Shown piece by piece: positions 1 to 9,032 of a DNA stretch of 64,000 nucleotides. Every line of letters begins with the position of its first letter. The first letter of the stretch is position 1. The position numbers and the translations under genes were made by a program. A model generated the notes under the pieces. That model saw only the letters and a program-made list of their open reading frames with translations. It was not told where the DNA came from and ran no database searches. Source of the stretch: Planctomycetota bacterium (GTDB lineage Bacteria > Planctomycetota > J058 > JAJDCP01); NCBI GenBank assembly GCA_029260765.1, contig JAJDCP010000133.1, positions 62,001 to 126,000 of the forward strand, in the 5' to 3' direction.

Positions 1-1
1 C

Positions 2-1675
2 GGCGAGGTTGCGCCCCGCGGTCGGCGCTTGGTGCGCCTCGCCGTCCGCATTCTGCGCCACTACGACTATGAGCCGGCGCTGCGCGAACCGGGCCCGCAT
101 CGCATCTACAAAGACCGCCCCTGGAATGTCTGGGACATGTACCGACGGCTCGACCAGCGTTTTCCGGGCAGCCGGTTCATCCTGAGTGTGCGCGAGCCTG
201 AGGCCTGGTGGCGTTCTGTCGAGCGCTGGTTGGCAGTCACCAAGCCTTGGATGGCAGAGCTCTACCGGTTGCATCTGCGCGCTCCCGATCTCAGCAAAGA
301 GGCCTTCCTGCGCGGCTACGAGCAACACAACCGCGACGTGCGGGGCTACTTTGCCGGTCGCGACGAGTTCCTCGAGTTGGACGTCACCGCCGGGCTCGGC
401 TGGCAGCCCCTGTGTGCCTTCCTCGGCTGTGCAGCTCCGAGCAGCCCGTTTCCGCACACCAACCGTCAGAGCTATACCGAAGACGATCGCGTCCTGCACG
501 CATCCCGTCAGGGCTCGCGGTTGCGCAGGGCCGTGCTGAAGATCGTCCAGCGCGTGCTTCCCCAGAACGTTCCCTGTGCGGGCTGTGCCAAAGGTCGAAC
601 TTTGAGCGTGCGAGGATCCTGGGAGGCGCGCCGGCTGCCGGTGCTTCCCGTCGATGAGCTCCTGCTCCGCCTGGATCGCTGGCGGGTCCGCCGCCAGCCG
701 AGCCATCACCCTCCACCACGTTGGCGGCGCACAAGCCCTCTGCCCCGCCCGTCCCTGGGCGTGGTCTGTGCATTCAGCAATCCCCGCGCAGACCCGCGGC
801 TGACCGCGGGTTTCCGCCGTTTCCTCGCCATGCTGCATGCGAGCGGCTTGCCGATTCTCAGCGTCGAATGCGCGCTCGGCGAGCAGCCCTTCCAGCTCGG
901 ACCGGACGACGGCCAGCTCTTGCAGGTACGTGCGCCCGACCTGCTTGTGCAACGGGAGCGGCTGTGGAATCTGGGGATCCGCCGGCTGCTCGCGCAAGGG
1001 GTGGAGGCCGTCGCCTGGCTGGAGCCGGGTTTCCATTGCACAGATGTAGCCGCGTGGCTGGCACAGGCCGCTGAGGTCTTGCGCCAGGCCCCTGTCTGCC
1101 AGCTCTTCGACCAGGTCGAGTTTCCTGACGGACACCGGCTTCCCGGAGCGGTGGCCGCCTACCAGGCACACGACCAGCGGCTGCTGGCGGGTACTCGAGC
1201 AGGGCTCGTGCCCGCAGGCCTGCCCGGTCTTGCCTGGGCAGCCCGTGCGGAGATCTTGAGAGAGGTGCAGCTGTTCGACCGAGCGGTCGACGGCAGCGGG
1301 CCAGCCTTGCAATATCACGGGAGCTACGCCTACAGTCCGGCCTGGCTGCGGGAAGCCTGGGCTCTGACCGACGCCGTGTTGCCGCGCTGCGCGCGCTGCA
1401 TCCGACGGCCTGCCGCGCCAGAATACACCTGGGACTACATCTGCTGGGCGCAACGCTGGGCCAGGGCCGTCGAGCGACGCGTGGGCTTCGTCTCCCAGAG
1501 GCTGCGGCTCGACAACGCAACCTCTTCTGTCCCCGCGAGCACCAACGCGTGCCTGCAACGACAACATTTTGCCCCACGGCGGGACCTCGAGCTCACGGCC
1601 GACGGCACATGGCGTTGGTCGGCAGCAAGCCCCGCGTTGCGCAGACAGATCGCAGGCCTGCTCTGCCAGAACTGA
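2..1675 (+). CDS. Sulfotransferase / glycosyltransferase-like fusion protein (5' end outside window)
   Basis: The reading frame is open from the first bases of the window, so the true start lies upstream; a TTG at 29 is probably internal. The first ~150 residues resemble sulfotransferases: RFILSVREPEAWWRS matches the 3'-phosphate-binding strand and helix (RxPxxWxxS) of PAPS-dependent enzymes, followed by an ELDVTAG-type strand and an FLG motif. After a cysteine-containing linker (CAGCAKG) a second module of about 300 residues starts at GVVCAFSNPRADPRL. It has the alternating strand/helix look of a GT-A nucleotide-sugar transferase (VEAVAWLEPGFHC, where a DxD would be expected). The fusion suggests sulfation plus glycosylation of a surface glycan; this is inference. 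The second domain is assigned weakly. Confidence 0.6.
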   Translation, partial: GEVAPRGRRLVRLAVRILRHYDYEPALREPGPHRIYKDRPWNVWDMYRRLDQRFPGSRFILSVREPEAWWRSVERWLAVTKPWMAELYRLHLRAPDLSKEAFLRGYEQHNRDVRGYFAGRDEFLELDVTAGLGWQPLCAFLGCAAPSSPFPHTNRQSYTEDDRVLHASRQGSRLRRAVLKIVQRVLPQNVPCAGCAKGRTLSVRGSWEARRLPVLPVDELLLRLDRWRVRRQPSHHPPPRWRRTSPLPRPSLGVVCAFSNPRADPRLTAGFRRFLAMLHASGLPILSVECALGEQPFQLGPDDGQLLQVRAPDLLVQRERLWNLGIRRLLAQGVEAVAWLEPGFHCTDVAAWLAQAAEVLRQAPVCQLFDQVEFPDGHRLPGAVAAYQAHDQRLLAGTRAGLVPAGLPGLAWAARAEILREVQLFDRAVDGSGPALQYHGSYAYSPAWLREAWALTDAVLPRCARCIRRPAAPEYTWDYICWAQRWARAVERRVGFVSQRLRLDNATSSVPASTNACLQRQHFAPRRDLELTADGTWRWSAASPALRRQIAGLLCQN

Positions 1676-1806
1676 GGGACTGCCTGTCAACCTGTGCGTG
1701 GCAGCTGTCCCTTTCAGGATGGCGGTCTTCCACCCCTGTTTGCGGCCGACAGCTCGGCATGGGCTTTGCGAAACACGAGGCCAGTGATTCCCCTTTGGAG
1801 GTTGCC

Positions 1807-2673
1807 ATGCTGCACCATTCCCCACGTTGGTTGCTGTTGCTGTTGCTCGCGGGCCTGTTGTTCGGTGATGACATCGCGACGGCGACATTCCTCGATATCC
1901 CCTACCTCGACGAAGCCAGCAAGTTGCAGCGCCTCGACGTGTACACACCTGTCGATGCGCAGGACCGGCCCGTGATCTTCTATGTCCATGGTGGGGGTTG
2001 GAGCAAAGGCGACAAGGCCCGTGTCGGCGGGAAGGTCGAGCTGTTCACCGGGCTCGGGTACGTCTTCGTCAGCGTCAACTACCGACTGAGCCCTGCTGTG
2101 CAACACCCCGCCCACATCAAAGATGTCGCGGCGGCGCTGGCCTGGGTGCATCAGAACATCCGCGACTACGGGGGAGACGCGGCCCGCATCGGCATCACCG
2201 GGCACTCCGCCGGAGCGCATCTGGTCGCGCTGCTCGCCACCGACGCCGAGCGGCTGCAAGTCCACGGCCTGGGGTTGGACGTGATCAAGGCGGTGGTGCC
2301 TATCGACATCGGCGTCTATGACATGGCCCGGATGCTCACCAGTGCGCAGGGAAAGCGGTGGATCTCTGTCTTCAGCGATGACCCTGAGCGGCTTCGCGAT
2401 GCCTCGCCTCTTTGGCAGGCCGAAGCGGACACGGGGGTGGCCCCGTTCCTGATGTTGATGGCTGGTAGCGAGCCGGGCAAAGCCGCCGGCATGGATGCGA
2501 TGCTCGCGCGACTTGCCGAGATCGGCGTGGAGGGAACGCGGGTCAACGCGCCGCGCAAGACCCACGGCAGCATCAACCAGCAGATCGGCAGCGTCGACGA
2601 CGCGATCACCCGGGCGGTGGTCGAGTTCTTCACGGAGAAGCTGGCTCCTGCAGGCACCGCCGCGCGGAACTAG
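1807..2673 (+). CDS. Exported alpha/beta hydrolase (HSL/BD-FAE-type esterase)
   Basis: 288 residues. The ATG at 1807 is chosen because TGGAGG lies 6 nt upstream and the protein then begins with a signal peptide (MLHHSPRWLLLLLLAG). Hallmarks of the COG0657 carboxylesterase family are visible: oxyanion motif HGGGW at residues 61-65, VNYRLSP, and nucleophile elbow GHSAG with Ser134; the likely catalytic His is H253 in KTHGS. Such enzymes hydrolyse short acyl esters, here probably in the periplasm. It follows the upstream fusion gene by about 130 nt with no clear terminator. The natural substrate cannot be inferred. Confidence 0.85.
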   Translation: MLHHSPRWLLLLLLAGLLFGDDIATATFLDIPYLDEASKLQRLDVYTPVDAQDRPVIFYVHGGGWSKGDKARVGGKVELFTGLGYVFVSVNYRLSPAVQHPAHIKDVAAALAWVHQNIRDYGGDAARIGITGHSAGAHLVALLATDAERLQVHGLGLDVIKAVVPIDIGVYDMARMLTSAQGKRWISVFSDDPERLRDASPLWQAEADTGVAPFLMLMAGSEPGKAAGMDAMLARLAEIGVEGTRVNAPRKTHGSINQQIGSVDDAITRAVVEFFTEKLAPAGTAARN

Positions 2674-2710
2674 CCTGTCAGCATGCGGCCGCGAAAGAAC
2701 AACGCTGCAG

Positions 2711-3499
2711 TTACAGCAGGAAGTCCAAGACCTCGCGGTTGAACCGGTCCGCGCGCTCGATGTTCACGCTGTGGCCGGTGTTCGCGTAGCTGCTGAGGCG
2801 CGCCCGCGGCAACAACTCTGCCAGGCGCTGGCCGTGGCTGTACGGGATCATCGCGTCCTGATCGCCGTGGACCACCAGAACGGGCAGATCGAGGGCTCCG
2901 AGCAGGTCTTCGCAGTCATGGCCGGCCCCAGCCCGCAGCTGGCTGAACAGGCCCTCACGCGCGGGAAGGAACTGACCGAGCTGGCCGAACAGGGTCAGCA
3001 GCATTTCTCCATGCTGCGCCAGCCAGTCGCGGTGGAAGGCCAGCTCGGTCAGGCGCTGCATCACCTCGACCAGAGGGCGCTTGGAGAGGCCCTGCAACGC
3101 CTCCAGCGCCTCTCCGCGCATGCTTGCATCGGGGCGGGCGGTGGTCGCCACCAACACCAGACGCCGCACACGACCTGCCGCCGCCAACGCCACCTGCTGG
3201 GCGATCATGCCCCCCAGGCTGATGCCGACCAGGTCGAACTCCTCCACGCCTGCTTGATCGAGCAACGCGACCACGTCGCGCGCCATCTGTGCGGTTTCGT
3301 AGGGACCCGGAGGACACGAGGTCTTGCCGATGCCGCGGTTGTCCGGCGCGATCACGCGGAAGTGCTCGGCCCAAACGGGCAGCTGGAGCATCCAGCCGAT
3401 GTGGCTGACGCCCATGCCCATCAAACACACCACAGGCCGGCCGCTACCGAGCTCGCGCGCGTACATGGTGAAGCCGTCGTCAAGCGCATAGGCAGGCAT
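2711..3499 (-). CDS. Alpha/beta hydrolase fold protein, cytoplasmic
   Basis: 262 residues with no signal peptide. It is a compact alpha/beta hydrolase: nucleophile elbow GISLGG (Ser94), oxyanion region LMGMG, DNRGIGKT after strand 4, acid in HGDQD, and His in TGHSV near the C-terminus, so the full triad is present. Length and layout match the broad pimeloyl-ester/haloperoxidase-like group (MhpC/PldB type). It is the last gene of a minus-strand operon after the exported hydrolase (9-nt gap) and the RlmI-like methyltransferase, and converges on the esterase at 1807-2673. Substrate unknown. Confidence 0.85.
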   Translation of the reverse strand: MPAYALDDGFTMYARELGSGRPVVCLMGMGVSHIGWMLQLPVWAEHFRVIAPDNRGIGKTSCPPGPYETAQMARDVVALLDQAGVEEFDLVGISLGGMIAQQVALAAAGRVRRLVLVATTARPDASMRGEALEALQGLSKRPLVEVMQRLTELAFHRDWLAQHGEMLLTLFGQLGQFLPAREGLFSQLRAGAGHDCEDLLGALDLPVLVVHGDQDAMIPYSHGQRLAELLPRARLSSYANTGHSVNIERADRFNREVLDFLL

Positions 3500-3508
3500 G
3501 GCGTGTCC

Positions 3509-5227
3509 TCAGTCTTTGGTCTGCTCGAGAATCCAATCCGCAACAAGCTCTGGGAAGCCCTCGACGAAGCGCTTCTCCATAGTCGCATACTCGCTGGGAC
3601 TGCCGGTCGCCGACGGAGCGAAGAGGTGGTTGGCCTGCGGGAGCACGCGCAACTCGAAGTTTTCGTGACCGGCGCGTTCGAGCGCCTCACGCATAGCGAG
3701 CCGGTTGGGCTCGGCGGGCACTTGCAGGTCGACCTCCCCGAACAGTGCGAGCAGGGGACAACTCAGCTGCTCGAGCACGGAGGCCGGATCATGGGACAAG
3801 AAGGATCGGAACCAACGGCCCTGGACTGTCTGCAGCTGCCCCTGAACCATACCCTCCTTGTACGCTTCGAGGTCGTCGATCTCCTCGAGCCGTTCGGGCG
3901 ATACCTCCGCCCATTGCTCCTCGATGGCCTGACGCACGGCCAACTCGAGAGCCACGGCATCTTCAGCGGCGAGTGCTCGGTAGACGGAGTCCTGCAGCTC
4001 AAGCGTGCGGGCGATCTCCGCCTCATCGGCGCCGTCAGCCCGCAAGATCAGCTCGATCTGCGCGCGCAGGATGGTCTCACCAGGAAGGGCAGGCCCGGAG
4101 AGCAACACGCAGAAGGCGATCTCGGGACGGCGCACCGCCGCCAGGGGGGCGATGATTCCTCCCTCGGAATGCCCGCACACGCCGATCGCTTGCGGATCGA
4201 CCGCGGCGTGCTCGGCGAGCAACTCGACGGCCGCCAGTACCGGCTCGACCAGCTCGACGGTCGTCAGGTCGGGCTGGTTGGTGGTCGAGCCGCCAATTCC
4301 CGGGTCATCGTAGCGCAAGACGGCGATCCCACGGCGGGTCAGAGTGTCAGCGATCAGCTTGAAGATCTTGAAGTCGAAGATGGTCTCGTCGCGGTCTTGC
4401 AACCCGCTGCCCGTGATCAGCACGACCGCCGGAAACGGACCGTCTCCGGGGGGTAGAGTCAGGGTCCCCGCCAGGTGCAGCTGCACGTCGTCCCAGGCCG
4501 CGTCCCATTCGACCTCGAGCACGTGGTAGGGGACGGCTTCTTCGTCTTCTACAATCGGGGTCTCACCGCCGCGCTCGAAGCTGAAACCACCCTCCATACC
4601 CAGCTGCTCAAAGCTGCCCTGCATCCGGTCGCCCTCGACCGTGCCATGAAACACCGCGTCCCCTTGCGGAGCGGCCAACACGAAGAGTACCGAATCTGCC
4701 GTCAGGGCAACCTCCTTCAGGACCAGGCCGAAAGCACCCTGCGCAGGGATGTCCAGCGAAGCCTGCCAGCCGTCCTCGCCTGCTCGAAAATGGAGCACGC
4801 TTGCGATCGTGCGTCCGGCAATCTGCAGGCTGCCCGCCCAGGAGTCGGGTGCTTCGGGCTCACCGAACGTAAGCTCGAAACTTCCTGCGAAGCTCGCCTG
4901 CTGGAACGAACCGGAGATCAGTCCTTCGCTGCGGGTGCCGTCGAAGAAAGCCACGCCGACCGGAGCGTGCAGCTCGAAATGCACGCTGTCCCCTGTCACG
5001 CGAACATTCTGCAGCTCAAGATCTTCAGCGGACTGCTGTGGAATGTCGATGCTTCCGGCCATGGCATCGTCTTCGGTACGGACCAGCCGCACGACGATGT
5101 CCAGGGCTCCGTTACCGATCTTGATCGCCCCATGCCAGCTGCCGAGCCAACCCTCGCCTTCCGGCTCCTGACCGAAGATGGCCGCAGACCCTGCCAGGAG
5201 CAACAACAATAGACGACGCATGCTCAT
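3509..5227 (-). CDS. Exported alpha/beta hydrolase with duplicated N-terminal beta domain
   Basis: 572 residues with a signal peptide (RRLLLLLLAGSAAIFGQ). Residues ~28-230 contain two related beta-rich repeats, each opening with SWxGxxxI and closing with SIDIP/SLDIP, a VxxTxDSVxFxL strand and GSFEQ/GSFQQ. The C-terminal ~330 residues are an alpha/beta hydrolase: ITGSGLQDRD oxyanion segment, RYDDPGIGGS, nucleophile GHSEGG near residue 354, acid in FGEVDLQVP and His in QANHLF. This architecture is common among bacterial COG1073-type secreted hydrolases. The start codon overlaps the stop of the upstream methyltransferase gene (ATGA), indicating coupled translation. Confidence 0.85.
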   Translation of the reverse strand: MSMRRLLLLLLAGSAAIFGQEPEGEGWLGSWHGAIKIGNGALDIVVRLVRTEDDAMAGSIDIPQQSAEDLELQNVRVTGDSVHFELHAPVGVAFFDGTRSEGLISGSFQQASFAGSFELTFGEPEAPDSWAGSLQIAGRTIASVLHFRAGEDGWQASLDIPAQGAFGLVLKEVALTADSVLFVLAAPQGDAVFHGTVEGDRMQGSFEQLGMEGGFSFERGGETPIVEDEEAVPYHVLEVEWDAAWDDVQLHLAGTLTLPPGDGPFPAVVLITGSGLQDRDETIFDFKIFKLIADTLTRRGIAVLRYDDPGIGGSTTNQPDLTTVELVEPVLAAVELLAEHAAVDPQAIGVCGHSEGGIIAPLAAVRRPEIAFCVLLSGPALPGETILRAQIELILRADGADEAEIARTLELQDSVYRALAAEDAVALELAVRQAIEEQWAEVSPERLEEIDDLEAYKEGMVQGQLQTVQGRWFRSFLSHDPASVLEQLSCPLLALFGEVDLQVPAEPNRLAMREALERAGHENFELRVLPQANHLFAPSATGSPSEYATMEKRFVEGFPELVADWILEQTKD

Positions 5228-6129
5228 GATTCCTCCGAAGGCTGTTCAGTGTCCGCACAGAGATAGATCCCGGCGGGCAAAAGTCTGGGATCGTCGCGAT
5301 GCTCGAGCAGCACGTCGCCGACCTCGAGATGAGCGAACCGGTCTCGGGGCACCAGGTTCCGCAGCGCCTCCGCCTGAACGCCGGGCGTGTGGCAGGTCAG
5401 AAACAAAAAGGAGCCTTCGGGGGCCAGGACTGCCAGGCAGTCGTCGACGAGCGCGGCAACTTCCTCTTCGAAACTCCACACATCCCCTTTGGGCCCGTGC
5501 CCCCATGAAGGCGGATCCAGCAACAGACCGTCGAAGCGCGTTCCCCGCTTGCGGCATTTCTTCAAGTACTTGCGCGCGTCTTCGACCATGAAGGCCACGC
5601 TGTTCTCAGGCAGGCCATTGAGCCCGAAGGAGGCGCGTGCCCAGCGCACCACGCCCTTCATCGCATCGAGGTGTGTGACATGCGCACCGGCCCGGGCCAT
5701 CGCCAGCGAAGCCGCGCCTGTGTAGGCAAACAGGTTGAGTATCCGAGGACGACCAGGCTGCCGCGCCACACGCCGTTCGAGCCATGACCAGACCGCGGAC
5801 TGCTCGAGGAACAGCCCGACATGGCCAAAGTCGGTAAAACGCACCTCGAAACGCAGACCCTGCCACGTCAGCTGCTGGCTCTTGGGAGGCGGCGCCCCCA
5901 CGTGCTTCCAATGGCCCCCGCCCTTCTTGCTGCGGATGTGGCGGGAGCGCGCCTTCTGCCAGGCTGCTGCCGGCAGACTCCGTGGCCAGATCGCCTGGGC
6001 ACAGGAGCGGTCGAGCACACGCCCGCACAGGCGCTCGAGTTTGCGCCCGCCGCCGCTGTCGAGCAGCTCATACGCCTCAAAGTTCTGCGCTACGAGGCGC
6101 CCGAGGGGTTCGGTATGCGTTGGCGGCAT
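5224..6129 (-). CDS. RlmI/RlmK-type class I SAM-dependent rRNA methyltransferase
   Basis: 301 residues from the ATG at 6129. A TTG 14 codons upstream is possible but has no better ribosome site. SAM-binding motif I is LNLFAYTGAASLAMARAGA, with acidic motif II at THLDAMKG. The catalytic-loop motif LLDPPSWGHG followed by LFLTCHTPGV is typical of the RlmI/YccW family that methylates cytosine C5 or guanine N7 in 23S rRNA, although the usual PUA domain is missing and replaced by a short strand-rich N-terminus. Related short forms exist, so the target could be another RNA. First gene of a three-gene operon with two hydrolases, whose function it does not obviously share. Confidence 0.8.
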   Translation of the reverse strand: MPPTHTEPLGRLVAQNFEAYELLDSGGGRKLERLCGRVLDRSCAQAIWPRSLPAAAWQKARSRHIRSKKGGGHWKHVGAPPPKSQQLTWQGLRFEVRFTDFGHVGLFLEQSAVWSWLERRVARQPGRPRILNLFAYTGAASLAMARAGAHVTHLDAMKGVVRWARASFGLNGLPENSVAFMVEDARKYLKKCRKRGTRFDGLLLDPPSWGHGPKGDVWSFEEEVAALVDDCLAVLAPEGSFLFLTCHTPGVQAEALRNLVPRDRFAHLEVGDVLLEHRDDPRLLPAGIYLCADTEQPSEES

Positions 6130-6199
6130 GATTCCAGCCCTGGTGAACCGGGTCTCCGCCCATGGTACCAAAAGCTGGCAGGCACGCGGACAGGCCGCG

Positions 6200-8668
6200 C
6201 TATTGAATCTCGGCTCCTTCGGGGAGCTTCAGCCCGACGACCGATGCACGCAGGTTCCGTACGCCGTCGACGTCGAGCTCGTCCTGAGAGGCACGGTCGT
6301 CGGTCAGTACATCGATGTTCTGGTCGAGCAGCCAGTCGCGCACGGCCGCCCCGTGGATGATGAAGCCGCGGCTGTCGACCCTCGAGGTCACGCGGCTCTT
6401 CGCCCGGACCACGCCCAGCCAACGCCCGCTGCCGTCGACGAGGGGACCACCACTGTTGCCCGGATTGACCGAGATGTTCGAGACGATCTCGCGCTCTTCG
6501 CGGACCGCGGAGATCAAGCCATCAGTCAACACCAGCGTACTGCTCATGTCCCCAAGGTCACCATAGCCATAGGTGTAGACCTTGCGGCCCTCTTCTACCG
6601 AGCCCAGACAGAGCTTCAACGGCTTGCCAGAGGCCTCGACCTCGATCAGGCAGACATCGAGTTCGGGATCACTGCTCACGATGCGTCCGATCAATTCACC
6701 GTCAGAGGTCAACACGCGCAGCTCGTTCATCGGCCCGATCAGATTCTGCATGCCCTCGACGACGTGGTAGTTCGTCAACAGATGGTGGGAGTCGATGAAG
6801 AAGCCTGTGCCGAAGACATGGTCTTTGATCAACTCGAAGCGTTCGGCCTCGGCCCTCCGAAACTCGTCCTCGAGCGCTCGGAAGAACTCCTCCTGCTCGG
6901 CACGTTCGCGCTCGGCCTCCTCCTGCTCGCGCTCCTGCTCGGCGTCGGCGTAGAGGCTCTGTTCGATGTGGGCCACCTCGATGCGCATGTCGTAGGCGAA
7001 GCCATCGACGAGCTCTTCGATGTCGCGTTCGAGTTGCGCCAACTCGCTGACCTGCGTGGCGAGGCGCGTCAGCGCCACGGCCTGCTCTTGCTTTTCGAGC
7101 TCACCCTCGAGAATCTCGCGTGACTGCGCGTCGAGAAAGCGCCGCAAGGAGTCACCGGGGCGGATGCGCAGCAACATCCCCAGAGCGCGCTTCGCCGCGC
7201 GGTCATGGCCTTCACCCTGAGCCTCGACTGCCTGCTCGAAACAGGCCGCTGCGTGCTCATCGCAACGCTCGAGCCAGACTTCGAGCCGGTCAAAGCTCTC
7301 GGTCATACGCTCGGTATCGGCCTGCAGCCACAACTCATAGCCGGCCTCGACCTCGGACAGCTCGTCGGCCTCATCGTGGTCTTTCAGAAACGCTCCGACC
7401 CGGTCGGAGTAACCATGGCAGTCTTCGACCAGGGCGCGCTGCTCAGCCGCCCAGCTGGCCTCTTCGGCCAGAAAGTCGCTGGAGAGCTTGTCTAGATGTG
7501 CGAGCGCCAAGGCAAAGCGGTCATCTTGCAGCGCCGCCTCGACCTTATCCTCGATCTCGAGTTTCAAACGCCGCGCCCCGACCCGCCACCGGTCATCAAG
7601 CTCATTGCGGAGCAGGTCTTCGAGCTTGCCTCCCAAAGCCCGCTCGGCCCCGTCGGTCGAAGCCTCCGCCTCCTCGGACAGCGCACGGGCTGTCGTGCGC
7701 ACGTGGTCAATGCTCGCAAACGGGATGCGTCGGCCCGAAGCGTTCAGCTCGTTCCAGCTCTGCACCAGCGCGTTGTAACGTGTCGTCAGGGTGCCGTCGT
7801 CTGCAGGGTTCGCGCTTCCGCCGCCCTGCTTGTCAGACATCACGTACACCCCCCCGAGAACCAGGAGGATGGCAGCTGTAGCGATGACGGGAATCAGCCA
7901 GACGGGCAAGCCCGAGCGCTTGTGGCGCCGGACACGGGTCTCTCCGCTGCGTCGCGCGACCAGGTGACGATCGCCACTGCGCGGCTTTCCGATGCCCTTG
8001 CGTTCGCCGCTGCCCATGCGTCGTTTGACAGGCAGGAGCTCACCACTGCGGCTCTTGCTCAGCGCCCGTTTGAGCGGCGCGGGCGCCTTGATGGCGAAGC
8101 TGCTGGAGGGCGGAGCCGGTGGAGCCGCTGCGCTGACCACGACGACGCCCTGGGGCGCCGCTACAGGCTTGGGGGGCGTCCCCGCGGGGAAAGCCGGCAA
8201 CGGCGCCGGAGTCTGGGCTGCGCGCGAAGCCGCTGGAAATGCCGGCAACGGCGCGGGTGGGGCCGGTGCTGGTAGGGCTGCTGCCGGGGCCGCGCTTGTG
8301 TCGAGCCGGATCATGGTCAGAGCCGTGGGCTGGCTGGCGAGCCGCTCGAGCTCACGCACGGCCACACCGAGCTCGAGAAAGCTCGCGAGCCCGGCCAGCG
8401 CCTGCTTCTCGGCCATTGTGGGCTGGTCACGCGAACCGACGACCAGAGCTGCCAGGAAGGTCGCATCGGCTTCCGCCCGCGAGGCAGGCTTCTCGAAAGA
8501 GGGATTCTGTGAAAGCTCGGCCATCATCTGGAAGTCGACCCCCAGCTGCGTGGCCAGTGCCTGGTATATTCCTGCCCGCACTGGCGTCAATGGCCGCTCA
8601 TGGGTAACGGTCACCAATACGCTACGCAGGAGCCGGCGCACTGCCTGCCCGCTAAGGGTGAAGTCCAT
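6200..8668 (-). CDS. Membrane-anchored trypsin-like (S1C) serine protease with long coiled-coil stalk
   Basis: 822 residues. The start at 8668 is preferred because AGGAGG sits 7 nt upstream. Order of parts: a helical cytoplasmic N-domain (~1-115), an Ala/Pro-rich linker, a basic segment with repeated RSGE/GSGE/RSGD motifs, one transmembrane helix (~256-276), a charged coiled-coil stalk (~290-610), and a DegP-like protease domain. The triad is visible: His in TNYHVVEG (~635), Asp in DPELDVCL (~671) and Ser in NPGNSGGPL (~739). No PDZ domain follows. The protease would face the periplasm, with the basic tail in the cytoplasm. It probably cleaves envelope proteins; the stalk may sense or position. 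Confidence 0.85.
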   Translation of the reverse strand: MDFTLSGQAVRRLLRSVLVTVTHERPLTPVRAGIYQALATQLGVDFQMMAELSQNPSFEKPASRAEADATFLAALVVGSRDQPTMAEKQALAGLASFLELGVAVRELERLASQPTALTMIRLDTSAAPAAALPAPAPPAPLPAFPAASRAAQTPAPLPAFPAGTPPKPVAAPQGVVVVSAAAPPAPPSSSFAIKAPAPLKRALSKSRSGELLPVKRRMGSGERKGIGKPRSGDRHLVARRSGETRVRRHKRSGLPVWLIPVIATAAILLVLGGVYVMSDKQGGGSANPADDGTLTTRYNALVQSWNELNASGRRIPFASIDHVRTTARALSEEAEASTDGAERALGGKLEDLLRNELDDRWRVGARRLKLEIEDKVEAALQDDRFALALAHLDKLSSDFLAEEASWAAEQRALVEDCHGYSDRVGAFLKDHDEADELSEVEAGYELWLQADTERMTESFDRLEVWLERCDEHAAACFEQAVEAQGEGHDRAAKRALGMLLRIRPGDSLRRFLDAQSREILEGELEKQEQAVALTRLATQVSELAQLERDIEELVDGFAYDMRIEVAHIEQSLYADAEQEREQEEAERERAEQEEFFRALEDEFRRAEAERFELIKDHVFGTGFFIDSHHLLTNYHVVEGMQNLIGPMNELRVLTSDGELIGRIVSSDPELDVCLIEVEASGKPLKLCLGSVEEGRKVYTYGYGDLGDMSSTLVLTDGLISAVREEREIVSNISVNPGNSGGPLVDGSGRWLGVVRAKSRVTSRVDSRGFIIHGAAVRDWLLDQNIDVLTDDRASQDELDVDGVRNLRASVVGLKLPEGAEIQ

Positions 8669-9032
8669 CGCTGATCCTCCTATGAGCTCCACACCCAGCG
8701 AATGCCATGCCAGGGGACCGCCCGCACAGGTGGGTTGCGCGGCGGCCTTTGCCTGTCACGACCTGACAGGCACATCGACACGGATCAGGACATCGTAGAA
8801 GACGTCCGCGGGACAAGTTTGGTATTAGCATATTTTTCTGAGCTCTGCAGCTTGGATCAGAGATCAAGCTACATGCCAGCAGCAGAAACATCGCGGCCTG
8901 GCCGGTTTGCGGAATGCACAAAAGCTGAAGGCTCCAGGCATTCTGCATCCCATCTGTGTCAGATCAGGCATGCCAGACGATGTCAGGAACGCAGGGCACG
9001 ACAACGCTCTGGCCAGGAGTCCGCAGGGGACA
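8669..9032. other. Intergenic region between rpoN and protease genes
   Basis: 364 nt without a convincing gene. Open frames here lack ribosome sites and protein-like composition. It holds one strong inverted repeat (8750-8772) and a locally AT-rich stretch around 8818-8842, plausibly the promoter region of the minus-strand protease gene. Confidence 0.6.
8750..8772. repeat. 9-bp perfect inverted repeat upstream of protease gene
   Basis: TGCCTGTCA and TGACAGGCA are perfect complements separated by CGACC. The site lies 82 nt upstream of the protease start codon. There is no T-tract on either side, so an operator for a dimeric regulator or a 5'-UTR hairpin is more likely than an intrinsic terminator. 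The regulator is unknown. Confidence 0.6.
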
